A DNA stretch of 64,000 bases from Bradyrhizobium sp. LMTR 3 (GCF_001693485.1 NZ_MAXC01000055.1:62001-126000); one strand, 5' to 3'. Shown: positions 53,523-62,844, numbered from the stretch's first letter. The notes: generated from the letters alone by a model not told the origin. Made by a program: numbers and translations.

Positions 53523-55102
53523 GCCGGCCGCACGTTCCAGAACACCGCCGTTCCGTCCAGGATGCCGGTGATGTTCTTGCGGTACGCGGTCGGCTGCTTG
53601 TACTGGCCGATCGGGAAGTATGGAATTTCCTCGAACGCCAGCGCCTGGACCTCGCGGCAGACTTGCTGCTGCTCGGCGAGCGTGGGGGCTGCCAGCCACC
53701 GGCTTCGCAACGCTCCCATCTTCTCGCTCGTGTACCAACCGGCCGCGTTGGCTTCGCCGCGCAGATTGGTATTGGCCGCCGGATTGAGCCAGTCGATCCC
53801 TTGCCAGTTGCCGACGGCGGCGTTCCAGCCACCTTGATCGATCGGGTCCTTCTTCTGTTGCCGCTGCAGCACGACCGCGAAGTCCAGTGCGGTAAATTCC
53901 ACATTCATGCCGGCCTTCCGCAGCATGTCGGCAGCCACGTTGCCGAGCGGTTTTTGGGCGGCCGAGTTGGTCGGAACGAGCAGGACGACCTTCTCGCCAT
54001 TGTAGCCGGCCGCTTTCAGGTCGGCGTTGACTTTCGCCATGTCGCGCGGCCCCCGGAAAACGTTGAGGCCGACATCGCTCGCCATCGAGGTTCCCGGCGC
54101 GAAAAAGCCGATCGGCGAAAACTGATAGGCCGGATTGCTGCCTGCGACGGCCGTCATGAAATCTGCCTGATTGATCGCGCCCAGCAGCGCGCGACGAACA
54201 GCCGGATTATCGAATGGCGGCTGCAAATGGTTGACGCGGAGCATGCATGTATAGCCCCGCGGATCGAGAACCCGGGTCGTTATGTCGCCCGCGGCGTTGA
54301 GCACCGGCAGCAGATCGTGCGGCGCCGTTTCCTGCCAGTCCTGCTCACCGGTTTGCAGGGCGGCGGCGGCCGTCCCGGCGTCCGGCATCGTCGTCCAGAC
54401 GACGCGATCGTAGTGCACGATCTTCGGGCCGGCGGTCCAATCCGGCTTGCCTTCCTGACGGGGCTGATAGCGCTCAAACCGGGCGTAGACGTTTTGCACC
54501 CCTTGGGCACGCTCGTTCGCGACAAATCGGAAGGGACCGCTGCCGACGACCTCGGTGATCGGCTTGAAAGGATCCTGGCTCGCCAGCCGCTCGGGCATCA
54601 TGAACGGTGCGTGGACGGCAGCCTTGCCGAGAGCCTGCGGCAGTAACGGGAATGGACGCTTCAACCGAAAACGGATGGTGCGGTCGTCGGGTGCCGACAA
54701 CTCGTCGGTCGCAGCAATCAGTTCGGCTCCAAACCCGTCGCGCGCCGCCCAGCGGCGGATACTTGCGACGCAGTCACGCGCCAAAACGCGCTCGCCGTCG
54801 TGCCAGAACAAACCATCGCGTAGCGTGAGATCCCACTGCCGCTGATCATTGGAGACGACGTGACCGGACAGCATCTGAGGCGAGACCTCCAGCGCCGAAT
54901 TCATGCCATAGAGCGTATCGTAGACCATGAAACCGTGGTTTCGCGTGACCTGGGCGGTGGCATAGATCGGATCCACGAAGGCCAGATCGATCACGGGAAC
55001 GAAACGCAGCGTGGTCTGCGACTGAGCGCGCAGGACACCTGGCAGCGCAAGTGCCGGCGCCGCAGCAGCGGCCCGCAACAGGGAGCGCCGGGAAACGAGC
55101 AT
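53519..55102 (-). CDS. Second peptide-type ABC solute-binding protein, no own permease
   Basis: 527 residues from ATG 55102, with GGAGGAGG upstream. The N-terminus MLVSRRSLLRAAAAAPALAL is a twin-arginine-like signal. SBP_bac_5 features: RNHGFMVYDTLYGMNSALEV, LRDGLFWHDGERVLARDCVA, QPPFDNPAVRRALLGAINQA. No permease or ATPase genes are adjacent to it; it probably docks to the OppBCDF set 5 kb downstream. It overlaps the amidohydrolase gene by 4 bases, an unusual direct coupling. Confidence 0.92.
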   Translation of the reverse strand: MLVSRRSLLRAAAAAPALALPGVLRAQSQTTLRFVPVIDLAFVDPIYATAQVTRNHGFMVYDTLYGMNSALEVSPQMLSGHVVSNDQRQWDLTLRDGLFWHDGERVLARDCVASIRRWAARDGFGAELIAATDELSAPDDRTIRFRLKRPFPLLPQALGKAAVHAPFMMPERLASQDPFKPITEVVGSGPFRFVANERAQGVQNVYARFERYQPRQEGKPDWTAGPKIVHYDRVVWTTMPDAGTAAAALQTGEQDWQETAPHDLLPVLNAAGDITTRVLDPRGYTCMLRVNHLQPPFDNPAVRRALLGAINQADFMTAVAGSNPAYQFSPIGFFAPGTSMASDVGLNVFRGPRDMAKVNADLKAAGYNGEKVVLLVPTNSAAQKPLGNVAADMLRKAGMNVEFTALDFAVVLQRQQKKDPIDQGGWNAAVGNWQGIDWLNPAANTNLRGEANAAGWYTSEKMGALRSRWLAAPTLAEQQQVCREVQALAFEEIPYFPIGQYKQPTAYRKNITGILDGTAVFWNVRPA

Positions 55103-55116
55103 GGAACGCCTCCTCC

Positions 55117-56025
55117 TCATCGTGACGCGTGACCGGCGCTCGCAGCAGCGGCCGTCTCGTGGACCTGGAAATTCGCCGCGATTGCCTCTCCGGTCGCGAT
55201 CCAAAGATCGGGGCAGGATCTGGCATAGGTGAGAAATTCGCGCAGCAGACGAAGCCGCATTGGACGGCCGCTGCATTGCGGGTGCAGCACCGTCGTGACC
55301 ATCGCGCCCCAATCCCTGACTTCGTCGAGTTCGTCCTTCCAGATCGAGAGCACATGCTCTTTCGGAAAGATCGACCGCGGGCTGAACCGGGCCGACAGTC
55401 CGTGCATCCAGTCGTCGTAGCTCGCGGTCACCGGGAGTTCGATCGTGCCTGGCCGGCCATCGGCCAAGCGATGGCGGTAGGGCCGCACGTCGTCACGAAA
55501 CGAGGAGGTGTAGACGATGCCGTGACGCACCAGCGCCGCGCGCAGCTCTTCGGTGAACTCGCCATAAGGCGCCCGATAGCCGATCGGCTTGACGCCGAGC
55601 CGGCGTTTCAGGGCCACAAAGCCCCGCTCCAGTTCTTCCTCGATCCAGGGGTCACCCGGATCCGGCAGCAAATGGTGATAGCCGTGATGGCCGATCTCGT
55701 GCCCCGCCTTGAGAATGGCCTCGGCCATCGCCGGATGGGCGTCGACCGACCAGCCGGTGACGAAGAACGTCGCCTTCAGATCAAGCTGCGCGAGCAGTTC
55801 CAGTAGCTTCGGCGCACCGACGCGCGCTTCGTAGCCACCATAACTCATCGTGATAAGGCGCTGGGCGTGCAGCGCGTCCTTGCTGGTCCACGCACTCTCT
55901 GCGTCCACGTCGAACGAGAGGAACATCGCGGAGGTGTAAGGCTTGGGCCAGGGATAGTCCGGAGCCGGCGGCGCGGTATTTGCCGGAATGAGCGGAATGC
56001 TCGCGAGCGCTTTACTGTCCAGCAT
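55117..56025 (-). CDS. Polysaccharide-deacetylase-fold protein, PuuE-like
   Basis: 302 residues of the NodB fold, a metal-dependent deacylase or, in the PuuE group, a cofactor-independent allantoinase. Seen: LSFDVDAES (37-44), GHEIGHHGYHHLLPDPG (about 108-124), GYRAPYGEF (about 149), and LHPQCSGRP near the end. No signal peptide is apparent, so it acts in the cytoplasm, which argues against cell-wall polysaccharide and for a small amide such as a ureide. It overlaps the upstream binding-protein gene by 14 bases, a tight coupling. Confidence 0.85.
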   Translation of the reverse strand: MLDSKALASIPLIPANTAPPAPDYPWPKPYTSAMFLSFDVDAESAWTSKDALHAQRLITMSYGGYEARVGAPKLLELLAQLDLKATFFVTGWSVDAHPAMAEAILKAGHEIGHHGYHHLLPDPGDPWIEEELERGFVALKRRLGVKPIGYRAPYGEFTEELRAALVRHGIVYTSSFRDDVRPYRHRLADGRPGTIELPVTASYDDWMHGLSARFSPRSIFPKEHVLSIWKDELDEVRDWGAMVTTVLHPQCSGRPMRLRLLREFLTYARSCPDLWIATGEAIAANFQVHETAAAASAGHASR

Positions 56026-56824
56026 TGATCGTCGCCTTCTCTACGCCGTAGTCGGTCAATTTCCACTTCGCAAGCAGAGCACGGTAGGAGCCGTCCGCGA
56101 TCAAGGCATCCAGCGCTTCGACAACCGCTTGCTGAAGCGCCTTCTCCTTGACGTTCAAGGCAAGCCCGGTGAACTGCACCGCGAAAACGTCACCGATCGG
56201 GACATAGGCACCTGGTTCGAGGTCCATGATGTAGGGAAGCGTCTCGCCACCCTGGACGGCAGCGTCGATGCGCGCCTGCTTGAGCTGGGTCCGAGCATCG
56301 GCCGAACCTTCCGTGCCGACGAAAATAATGGGGTTGCCGCCACAATGAGCATCGCTCCAGGCGGCGATCAGCTTCGGAAAGGACGTGCGCCGGCTGGCGC
56401 CCACCTTTTTCCCGCAAAGCGCCATCGTATCCTTGAACTCCGCGGCACGAGATTGCTGGACGAAGAAGCGAGGCCCGTTGCGAAGATAGTCGATAAAGGT
56501 CGCGCTGTCCTGCCGGCTTGCGAGGTCCGTCATGCCGGAGAGGATTGCATCCACTCTCCCACTCGTGATTGCAGGCATCATCTGGTCGAAACTGGTTTCC
56601 TGCCAGACGATCTTGATACCGAGCTTTCGCCCGAGCGCCTCGCCGAGCTCAACATCGAAGCCGGTCAGGGTGTTGGTGGCCGGATCCTTAAATTCCATCG
56701 GCGGATAGTTCGGCACGATAGCAACCCGGATATTGCCCTGCTTTGCGATTTCTGGAGGCAATTCGATTGCCATGGCCGAAGCCGAAGCGCAAATCAGTGC
56801 GATAGCAAGAAACTGTTTCATCAT
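56012..56824 (-). CDS. Polar-amino-acid-type ABC solute-binding protein (SBP_bac_3), copy 1
   Basis: 270 residues with a signal peptide at 1-18 (cut around ASAMA). SBP_bac_3 motifs: NIRVAIVPNYPPMEFKDP, LTGFDVELGEALGRKLG, FDQMMPAITSGRVDAILSGM. Two cysteines (near C138 and C158) resemble those conserved between this protein and its paralogue, likely forming a disulfide. It is 13 bases after the ATPase gene. A paralogous binding protein lies on the other side of the permease gene. Confidence 0.92.
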   Translation of the reverse strand: MMKQFLAIALICASASAMAIELPPEIAKQGNIRVAIVPNYPPMEFKDPATNTLTGFDVELGEALGRKLGIKIVWQETSFDQMMPAITSGRVDAILSGMTDLASRQDSATFIDYLRNGPRFFVQQSRAAEFKDTMALCGKKVGASRRTSFPKLIAAWSDAHCGGNPIIFVGTEGSADARTQLKQARIDAAVQGGETLPYIMDLEPGAYVPIGDVFAVQFTGLALNVKEKALQQAVVEALDALIADGSYRALLAKWKLTDYGVEKATINAGQ

Positions 56825-56837
56825 TGAAGCTGCCCCA

Positions 56838-57602
56838 TCAGATCACCGCGGAAAGAAAGGCTCGAGTGCGCGCCTCGCGGGGCGCGCCGAGGACGTCCCT
56901 CGAAAATCCGGACTCCACGATGGCGCCATGGTCCATGTAAACGACCCTGTCCGCGACCTCGCGCGCAAAGCCGAGTTCGTGCGTCACCACCATCATCGTC
57001 ATCCCGCTCTGGGCAAGCTCTTTCATGACAGAGAGCACCTCGCCCACCAGTTCGGGATCGAGCGCGCTCGTCGGTTCGTCGAACAGCATCAGCATCGGCT
57101 TCATGGCGAGCGCGCGAGCGATCGCCACCCGCTGCTGCTGCCCGCCCGAGAGCTGCGCGGGATACGCATCGGCCTTCGCCGTCAGCCCGACGCGCCGCAG
57201 CAGCTCCATCGCCTCTGTCCGCGCGTCATCCCGGCTTCGGCCCTGTACCTGAACCGGACCTTCGGTGATATTTTCAATCGCCGTCTTGTGCGGGAAGAGA
57301 TTGAAGCGTTGAAATACCATGCCGGTCTTCAACCGCTGCCGCGCGATCTGGCGTTCCGTCAGACGGTGCAATCGTCCACCCTGTTCGCGTACGCCCAGCA
57401 ACTCGCCGTCCAGCCAGATGCCGCCGCTGTCGACCGGCGTAAGCTGGTTGATACAACGCAAGAGCGTCGTCTTACCCGATCCCGACGCTCCGATCAGGCA
57501 CAGCACCTCGCCCGCCGATACATCCAGCGACACCTGCTTAAGAGCCTGAAACTCTCCGAAAGTCTTGCTGACGGAACGGATGGCGACGAGGGGGCGGGTC
57601 AT
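56838..57602 (-). CDS. Polar-amino-acid-type ABC transporter ATPase
   Basis: 254 residues of the GlnQ/HisP class. Walker A GASGSGKTT, signature LSGGQQQRVAIARALA, Walker B LMLFDEPTSALDPE, switch MMVVTHELGFA. It overlaps the permease gene by 4 bases. It would energise the transporter for both flanking binding proteins. Confidence 0.95.
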   Translation of the reverse strand: MTRPLVAIRSVSKTFGEFQALKQVSLDVSAGEVLCLIGASGSGKTTLLRCINQLTPVDSGGIWLDGELLGVREQGGRLHRLTERQIARQRLKTGMVFQRFNLFPHKTAIENITEGPVQVQGRSRDDARTEAMELLRRVGLTAKADAYPAQLSGGQQQRVAIARALAMKPMLMLFDEPTSALDPELVGEVLSVMKELAQSGMTMMVVTHELGFAREVADRVVYMDHGAIVESGFSRDVLGAPREARTRAFLSAVI

Positions 57603-58456
57603 CGGGCGATCTGCGAAAAGCCGCGCGCGAAGCGTCGTTCGAGCAACATCTGCAAGGGCGTCAAGATCGATACGACGAGCAGATACCAGAGGCCGGCGAC
57701 GATCAGGAGTTCGATCACGCGCGAATTGGCGTAATAGATATTCTCGGCGCTGTGCAGTAGCTCCGGATACTGAATGACGCTGGCGAGCGAGGTGGCTTTC
57801 ACCATGCCGATGAACTCGTTGCCGAGCGGAGGGATCACCACCCGCATCGCCTGTGGCAGAACGATCCGGCGCAGCGCGCGCAGCCGTCCCATGCCGATGG
57901 CCTTCGCCGCCTCATATTGTCCGGCGTCGACCGACAGCATGCCCGCCCGCATCACCTCGGATGTGTAGGCGCCCTGATTGATGCCAAGCCCGAGCAGCGC
58001 GGACAGGAACGGCGTCATGACATCGACCGCCCGTGCCGACCACAGGCCCGGAATGCCAATGGTCGGAAACACCAGGGCGATGTTGAACCACAACAGCAGT
58101 TGCAGGATCAGCGGCGTGCCGCGAAACAACCAGGTGTAGCCGGCGGCGACGGACTTCAGCACGGGATTTGGCGAGAGTCTCATGATCGCGACAACGACGC
58201 CCAGAACGATACCGAGCGCCATGGCGAGCACCGCCATCACCATGGTGTTGACGATTCCCTCGAGGATCACCCGCGCTGTCAGGAAGCGGCTGACATACGA
58301 CCATTCGATCTGACCGTTGGCGAAGGCCCGCCCGATAGCCGCCAGCGCTGCGAGAATTGCAGCCGCGGCGATCCAGCGCCTCCAATGCGCCTGACGCGCG
58401 ACGGGCAACTTCGAAAGATCGAGGAAGCCTCCAGCAAGCGGGGCTGAGTTGCTCAT
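57599..58456 (-). CDS. Polar-amino-acid-type ABC transporter permease
   Basis: 285 residues of the HisM/GlnP class, membrane helices spread over about residues 28-280. Signature GINQGAYTSEVMRAGMLSVD and EAAKAIGMGRLRALRRIVLP near 175-215 are clear. A single permease gene is present, so the channel is presumably a homodimer. It is coupled by 4-base overlaps to genes on both sides. Confidence 0.94.
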   Translation of the reverse strand: MSNSAPLAGGFLDLSKLPVARQAHWRRWIAAAAILAALAAIGRAFANGQIEWSYVSRFLTARVILEGIVNTMVMAVLAMALGIVLGVVVAIMRLSPNPVLKSVAAGYTWLFRGTPLILQLLLWFNIALVFPTIGIPGLWSARAVDVMTPFLSALLGLGINQGAYTSEVMRAGMLSVDAGQYEAAKAIGMGRLRALRRIVLPQAMRVVIPPLGNEFIGMVKATSLASVIQYPELLHSAENIYYANSRVIELLIVAGLWYLLVVSILTPLQMLLERRFARGFSQIAR

Positions 58457-59277
58457 TGCGTGGCCGCATTCATCATCGGCTGAGCGACCGCATGCGCACC
58501 CAGGCCGTATTTGTCGAGAATTCTCTTGTAGGAGCCATCCGCAATCATCGCGGCGAGGTGTTCGGTCACCACTTCACGCAGCGCCGCGTCGTCCTTCCGG
58601 AACATGATGCCCTGATAGCCGATTGCGAACGGCTCCCCGACGACGCGGTATTTTCCAGCTTCCTGCTGCTGGGCATACGGTAGCGTCTCGCTGCCCTGCA
58701 CGGCGGCATCGATGCGGCCCTGCTTGAGCTGGTTGCGGACATCGATGCTGTTTTCGCCCGGAACATACTGCACGGCCGGCTTTCCGCTGGCTTCACAGTT
58801 CTGCTTGCTCCACTTCTCGATCTCGACCGGGAAACTGGTGCTTCGCGTCGTTCCGATCTTCTTGCCGCACAGATCAATGGCAGACGTCGCCGCGTTGTCG
58901 GCCAGAACGAAGAACTGCGGGCCGGTGGTCAGGTAGTCGATGAAGTCGGCTGTCTCCCGCCGTGAACTCCGATCCGAGATGCCGCTGATGATGAAGTCGG
59001 CCCGCTTCGTCTGCAACGAGGGGATCAGTTCGGCGAACGGTGTTTCGCTCCAAATGACCTTCACATTCAGCCGCCTCGCGAGTTCGTTAGCGAGATCGAT
59101 GTCGAGCCCAACGAGCTGGTTGGTCGCGGGATCGCGATACTCCATCGGCGCGTAGGTCGAATTGACCGTGAGCCGCAATGCACCCGCCTGCTTGATCGCA
59201 TCTGGCAGTTCGGCGGCGTGCGCGGTTGCAAGAGCGGTTAGCGCAGCAAGACTGGAGGAGATCGTGATACGTCTCAT
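58453..59277 (-). CDS. Polar-amino-acid-type ABC solute-binding protein (SBP_bac_3), copy 2
   Basis: 274 residues from ATG 59277, signal peptide 1-21 (cut near ATAHA). Motifs: ALRLTVNSTYAPMEYRDPAT, VGLDIDLANELARRLNVKVI, DLCGKKIGTTRSTSFPVEIE, IDAAVQGSETLPYAQQQEAG. It clearly resembles copy 1 (both keep the paired cysteines and the DAAVQG...ETLPY segment), so it arose by duplication. It overlaps the D-carbamoylase gene and permease gene by 4 bases each. Confidence 0.93.
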   Translation of the reverse strand: MRRITISSSLAALTALATAHAAELPDAIKQAGALRLTVNSTYAPMEYRDPATNQLVGLDIDLANELARRLNVKVIWSETPFAELIPSLQTKRADFIISGISDRSSRRETADFIDYLTTGPQFFVLADNAATSAIDLCGKKIGTTRSTSFPVEIEKWSKQNCEASGKPAVQYVPGENSIDVRNQLKQGRIDAAVQGSETLPYAQQQEAGKYRVVGEPFAIGYQGIMFRKDDAALREVVTEHLAAMIADGSYKRILDKYGLGAHAVAQPMMNAATQ

Positions 59278-60257
59278 ATCAGCTCCCGCGTTGGAGCCGC
59301 GACCGGCCGCCTGACAGCCGGCTCGACGACCCCGGCGCGCTCGGTGATGACGGCGTAATGCTCCGGCCGCCGATGGGCGGCGAAATTGAACATCTTGTCC
59401 TTGCCCTGGCGGCAAAGATCGAGGTCGAGGTCGGCGACAAGAACTTCATCCCCGAGCGTCTGCGCTTCGGCAACGATCCTGCCATTCGGATCGACGATGC
59501 AGGAGCCGCCGATCAGTCCGGAGCCGTCCTCGTCGCCCGCCTTGGCAACCGCGATTGCCCAGGTCGCGTTCATGTAGGCATTGGCCTGAGTAACCAGCGT
59601 CGAATGAAAGGTGCGCAGCGCGGCATCTTCCGTGACGCCGCCGTTTGGATCGTAAGCTGCGGAATTGTAGCCGACGCAGACCAGTTCGACACCCTGCAGG
59701 CCCAGAACCCGCCATGCTTCCGGCCAGCGGCGATCGTTGCAGATCATCATGCCCATGATGGCGTGGCGCCAGCCGGGTCCCGCGCGAAAGGCGGGAAATC
59801 CCAAATTGCCGTATTCAAAATATCGCTTCTCAAGCTGCTGGTAGCGCGCGCCGGCTCGCACCTCGACCGAGCCGGGCAAATGCACCTTGCGATAGCGACC
59901 GAGAACTTCGCCATCGCTGTCGACGAGGATCGAACAGTTGTACCGCCGCCCTTCCGAAGTCAGTTCGGCGTAACCAACGTAGAAGCCGATACCGAGCGCC
60001 CGGGCGCGATCGAACAAGGGCTGCACCGCCGGATTCGGCATGCTGTGCTCGTAATATTGATCGAGCGCCCCGCCCTCAATGAGCCATCGCGGAAAGAAAG
60101 TCGTGAATGCCAACTCGGGAAATACCACCAGCTTCGCGCCAAGCGCGGCAGCCTGATCGAGGAGCTTTAATATCCGATCGAGCGTGTGCTCTCGCGTATC
60201 AGCCTTTTGCGTCGGCCCCATCTGAGCGGCGGCGGCGCGAAGAACACGGACCAACAT
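59274..60257 (-). CDS. N-carbamoyl-D-amino acid hydrolase (nitrilase superfamily), copy 2
   Basis: 327 residues, paralogue of the gene at 44.2-45.1 kb. Triad E48 (FPELAFTTFFP), K124 (RYRKVHLPG) and C173 (MICNDRRWPE). The start is uncertain: ATG 60257 is only 2 bases after GGAGG, whereas the following TTG (60254) is at the ideal distance and gives MVRVLRAAAAQMGPTQ. It is the first gene of the leftward unit, directly facing the LysR gene. Differences from copy 1 near FQHLEKRYFEPG (here YQQLEKRYFEYG) suggest different substrate preference. Confidence 0.94.
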   Translation of the reverse strand: MLVRVLRAAAAQMGPTQKADTREHTLDRILKLLDQAAALGAKLVVFPELAFTTFFPRWLIEGGALDQYYEHSMPNPAVQPLFDRARALGIGFYVGYAELTSEGRRYNCSILVDSDGEVLGRYRKVHLPGSVEVRAGARYQQLEKRYFEYGNLGFPAFRAGPGWRHAIMGMMICNDRRWPEAWRVLGLQGVELVCVGYNSAAYDPNGGVTEDAALRTFHSTLVTQANAYMNATWAIAVAKAGDEDGSGLIGGSCIVDPNGRIVAEAQTLGDEVLVADLDLDLCRQGKDKMFNFAAHRRPEHYAVITERAGVVEPAVRRPVAAPTRELI

Positions 60258-60391
60258 TGCCTCCAATCTATGCGGATTGCTGCCTCATTGGGCTGATGAT
60301 CTCAGCCGAACCGCGCGCAGCAACGCGCGCTATTACGCAAACGCACGACGCCAATTGCAATCACTCGTGCTATGATATTTTCGCCCAGACT

Positions 60392-60406
60392 ATAATCGGC
60401 GGTTAT
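60392..60406. promoter_or_regulatory. LysR-type T-N11-A box just before the LysR start
   Basis: ATAATCGGCGGTTAT has ATAA/TTAT ends in inverted orientation and the T-N11-A form typical for LysR-type regulators. It ends two bases before the LysR gene's ATG, in the 150-base divergent gap, so it might serve autorepression. A chance match is possible. Confidence 0.45.
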
Positions 60407-60407
60407 T

Positions 60408-61307
60408 ATGAACCTGCGCCAACTTGAGATCCTGCGTGCGGTCATTCGCCACCGGACGACGGTCGCTGCAGCGGATGACCTGGCATTGTCACAGCCGGCG
60501 ATCAGCAACGCGCTGAAGGCGATGGAAGCGCAAGCGGGGTTCGCGCTATTCGAGCGTGTCAACAACCGCCTGTTTCCAACCACTGAAGCGATGGCGCTGT
60601 ACAGGGAAAGTGAGGCGATCTTCGCGCTGCATGCAAAACTCGACAACCGAGTGCGTGACCTCCGGGAATGTCGCTCCGGACACCTGTCGATCGTGGCGAC
60701 GCCGCCCGTTGCCTACAGTATCATTCCACCCGCCCTGTCAGGTTTCCTGCGCCGTCGCCCGCAGACGCGGATGTTCTTCGATGTCCGGCGCTACGAAGGG
60801 ATCATCGAAGGCGTATTGAGCAGAGTTGCGGAACTAGGCTTCGCCCTCGGTCTTTCGCACCATCCGGGCATTGCGCATGAGGTGGTTCACTCCGGCGAAA
60901 TGGTCTGCGTCTTGCCGCCAAACCATCCGCTGGCCGAACAGCCGGTCGTCTCCGCTGCCGACCTGGTCGGGGTGCCCTTCATCGGGCTGGAGCGCGGCAC
61001 GCGATTGGGCGAAGCCGTGCGCGACAGCTTCGCGCAGGCCGGCGCGCCGTTCCAGCCGACCGTCGAGGTTCGATACTGCAATACGGCTTGCGTGCTCGCG
61101 GCCGCCGGAGTGGGCGCTGCGGTGGTCGATCCGTTTTCGCCAAGCCAGGGCGGCAGCCGCGATCTCATCGTCCGGCCCTTTGCGCCCAAGACCCTTGCCG
61201 TGGCCTACATGCTGTGGTCGGAGGCAGAACCGCTATCACGGCTGGCCAAGGCATTTCTGGACGAAGTCCGGCAGGCGAGCCTGCTCTTGGGCCGGGAAGC
61301 TTCCTGA
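60408..61307 (+). CDS. LysR-family transcriptional regulator
   Basis: 299 residues. N-terminal helix-turn-helix (MNLRQLEILRAVIRHRTTVA, LSQPAISNALKAMEAQAGFA) followed by a periplasmic-binding-like effector domain (about 90-295; VRDLRECRSGHLSIVATPP, MVCVLPPNHPLAEQPVVSAA, GVPFIGLERGTRLGEAVR). It is divergent from the D-carbamoylase/ABC unit starting at 60257, which it probably activates in response to an amino acid or N-carbamoyl derivative. No strong ribosome site is visible before the ATG. Confidence 0.94.
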   Translation: MNLRQLEILRAVIRHRTTVAAADDLALSQPAISNALKAMEAQAGFALFERVNNRLFPTTEAMALYRESEAIFALHAKLDNRVRDLRECRSGHLSIVATPPVAYSIIPPALSGFLRRRPQTRMFFDVRRYEGIIEGVLSRVAELGFALGLSHHPGIAHEVVHSGEMVCVLPPNHPLAEQPVVSAADLVGVPFIGLERGTRLGEAVRDSFAQAGAPFQPTVEVRYCNTACVLAAAGVGAAVVDPFSPSQGGSRDLIVRPFAPKTLAVAYMLWSEAEPLSRLAKAFLDEVRQASLLLGREAS

Positions 61308-61357
61308 CAGGACACGGCCGATGGGAATGAAATGCTCCTACTACACGCGCGCCAGTC

Positions 61358-61705
61358 TTAGCCTTTTAGGGCGGTGACCACCACTTCAATCAAGGCACCG
61401 CCGCCGAGATCGGCCACACCTACTGTTGCTCGCGCCGGCAGATTGTCGGCGAAGAACTCGGTCCAGGCCGCGTCCATTTCCTTTTTCTTCGACAGATCCG
61501 TGACGAAGATCGAGGCACTTACGATGCGGGACGCGTCCGTTCCTGCTTCCTTCAAGTAGCCAGCAATCTTGCCAAGGATGTTGCGAGTCTGCTCGCCCAT
61601 CGAGGCGCTGGTGTCGTCGGCGATTGTGCCGCCGACGAACACAAAGCCGTTGGCCTCGACGGCGCGATGCATGATTGGCGTGCGGATGTTGCGGATGATG
61701 CTCAT
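61358..61705 (-). CDS. RidA-family enamine/imine deaminase
   Basis: 115 residues, YjgF/RidA fold. Conserved GFVFVGGTIADD, QTRNILGKIAGYLKEAGTDA, IFVTDLSKKKEMDAAWTEFF and the catalytic Arg in PARATVGVADLGGGALIEV, with the active-site Glu in IEVVV. RidA proteins hydrolyse reactive imines to keto acids plus ammonia. Its gene overlaps that of the FAD amine oxidase by 4 bases, a logical pairing because that enzyme would release imines. Confidence 0.93.
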   Translation of the reverse strand: MSIIRNIRTPIMHRAVEANGFVFVGGTIADDTSASMGEQTRNILGKIAGYLKEAGTDASRIVSASIFVTDLSKKKEMDAAWTEFFADNLPARATVGVADLGGGALIEVVVTALKG

Positions 61706-62844
61706 AATGTCTCATCTTCGTTTGCAGGGTTAAAGGAACAGAAGCGGTCGATCCCTAGTTCGCCGATCCGGGTCTGTGTGCCGCCGTTGACAATCAGCTC
61801 GGCCATGACAGCACCGGCGCCGGGGCCGAGCTGGAAGCCATGCAGCGAGAAGCCGAACTGGTGGTAGAGTCCCGCGTGGCGCGCGCTCGGACCCAGAACG
61901 GGTAGATCGTCGAGTGTCCGTGCCTCGATGCCGGCCCAAGCGCGAACGATGGATGCGCTTCGCATGACTGGAAAGAGATCGAAGACGGTGCCGGCACTGA
62001 CCGCAAGGCTGCGCCAGTCCAGTACGGTCTCGTTTCGGTCCTGGTCCGCCGCTGCCAAATGGCCGCCGCCGATCAGGACTGTGCCGTTGGCAAACTGCTT
62101 GAAGGAGAGCTTGCGTCCGCGGAGGATCACCACCGGATCGATGAAATGCGGCACGCGCGAGGTGATCATCAGCATTGGCGCCACGGTCTCCACCGGCACC
62201 GGCTCGCCAAGTGCCGCGGCAATACGGCCGGCCCACGCCCCGGCGGCGTTGACGAGCACAGGCGCCGCATAGCTGTCGGCACCGACATCCACCCGCCACA
62301 GGCCGTCCTCTCTTCGGATATTGCTCGCTGCCACGCCCTCGCAGACGGTTGCGCCTTGAGCTGCCGCCTTGCGGCGGAAAGCAGTGGTGGTGCGCGCGGG
62401 TTCGGCCGCGCCGTCACGCCGGGACACGACGCCGCCAGGACAGGTTTCGGCAACGGCTGGTACCAGCCGTCGGAGCTCCGGCCCATCGATAAGTTCCTCG
62501 TGGGTAAAGCCGAGCGCGTTCAGCTCGGCGACACGCGCGCGGCAAGCATCGAATTCGGCATCATTCTCGGCGACCAGCACCTGGCCGTGGCTCTCGAATC
62601 CGCAGCTATCATCAACCAGCTCGCCGATCCCCTCCCATATGCCCATGGAACGGATCGAGAGCGGAATTTCGGCGACATGCCTTGCGAGCTGACGGACGCC
62701 GCCGGCATTCACCCCCGAGGCGTGACGGCCGGCATAGTCCTTCTCGATCAGCACCGGCTTCATCCCGGCGAGACTCAGGTGAAGTGCAGTCGAGCATCCG
62801 TGGATGCCGCCGCCTACGACGATAGCATCCACAAGCCTGGTCAT
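61702..62844 (-). CDS. FAD-dependent amino-acid/amine dehydrogenase (DAO family)
   Basis: 380 residues from ATG 62844, overlapping the upstream stop (ATGA). FAD motif AIVVGGGIHGCSTALHLSLA (7-26), GHASG-type segment as RHASGVNAGGVRQL, and C-terminal RAWAGIEARTLDDLPVLGPS plus GFSLHGFQLGPGAGAVMAEL. It resembles the small catalytic subunit (HcnC / opine oxidase B / D-hydroxyproline dehydrogenase type) that oxidises D- or secondary amines. It pairs with the upstream NAD/FAD subunit and RidA. Confidence 0.9.
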   Translation of the reverse strand: MTRLVDAIVVGGGIHGCSTALHLSLAGMKPVLIEKDYAGRHASGVNAGGVRQLARHVAEIPLSIRSMGIWEGIGELVDDSCGFESHGQVLVAENDAEFDACRARVAELNALGFTHEELIDGPELRRLVPAVAETCPGGVVSRRDGAAEPARTTTAFRRKAAAQGATVCEGVAASNIRREDGLWRVDVGADSYAAPVLVNAAGAWAGRIAAALGEPVPVETVAPMLMITSRVPHFIDPVVILRGRKLSFKQFANGTVLIGGGHLAAADQDRNETVLDWRSLAVSAGTVFDLFPVMRSASIVRAWAGIEARTLDDLPVLGPSARHAGLYHQFGFSLHGFQLGPGAGAVMAELIVNGGTQTRIGELGIDRFCSFNPANEDETL

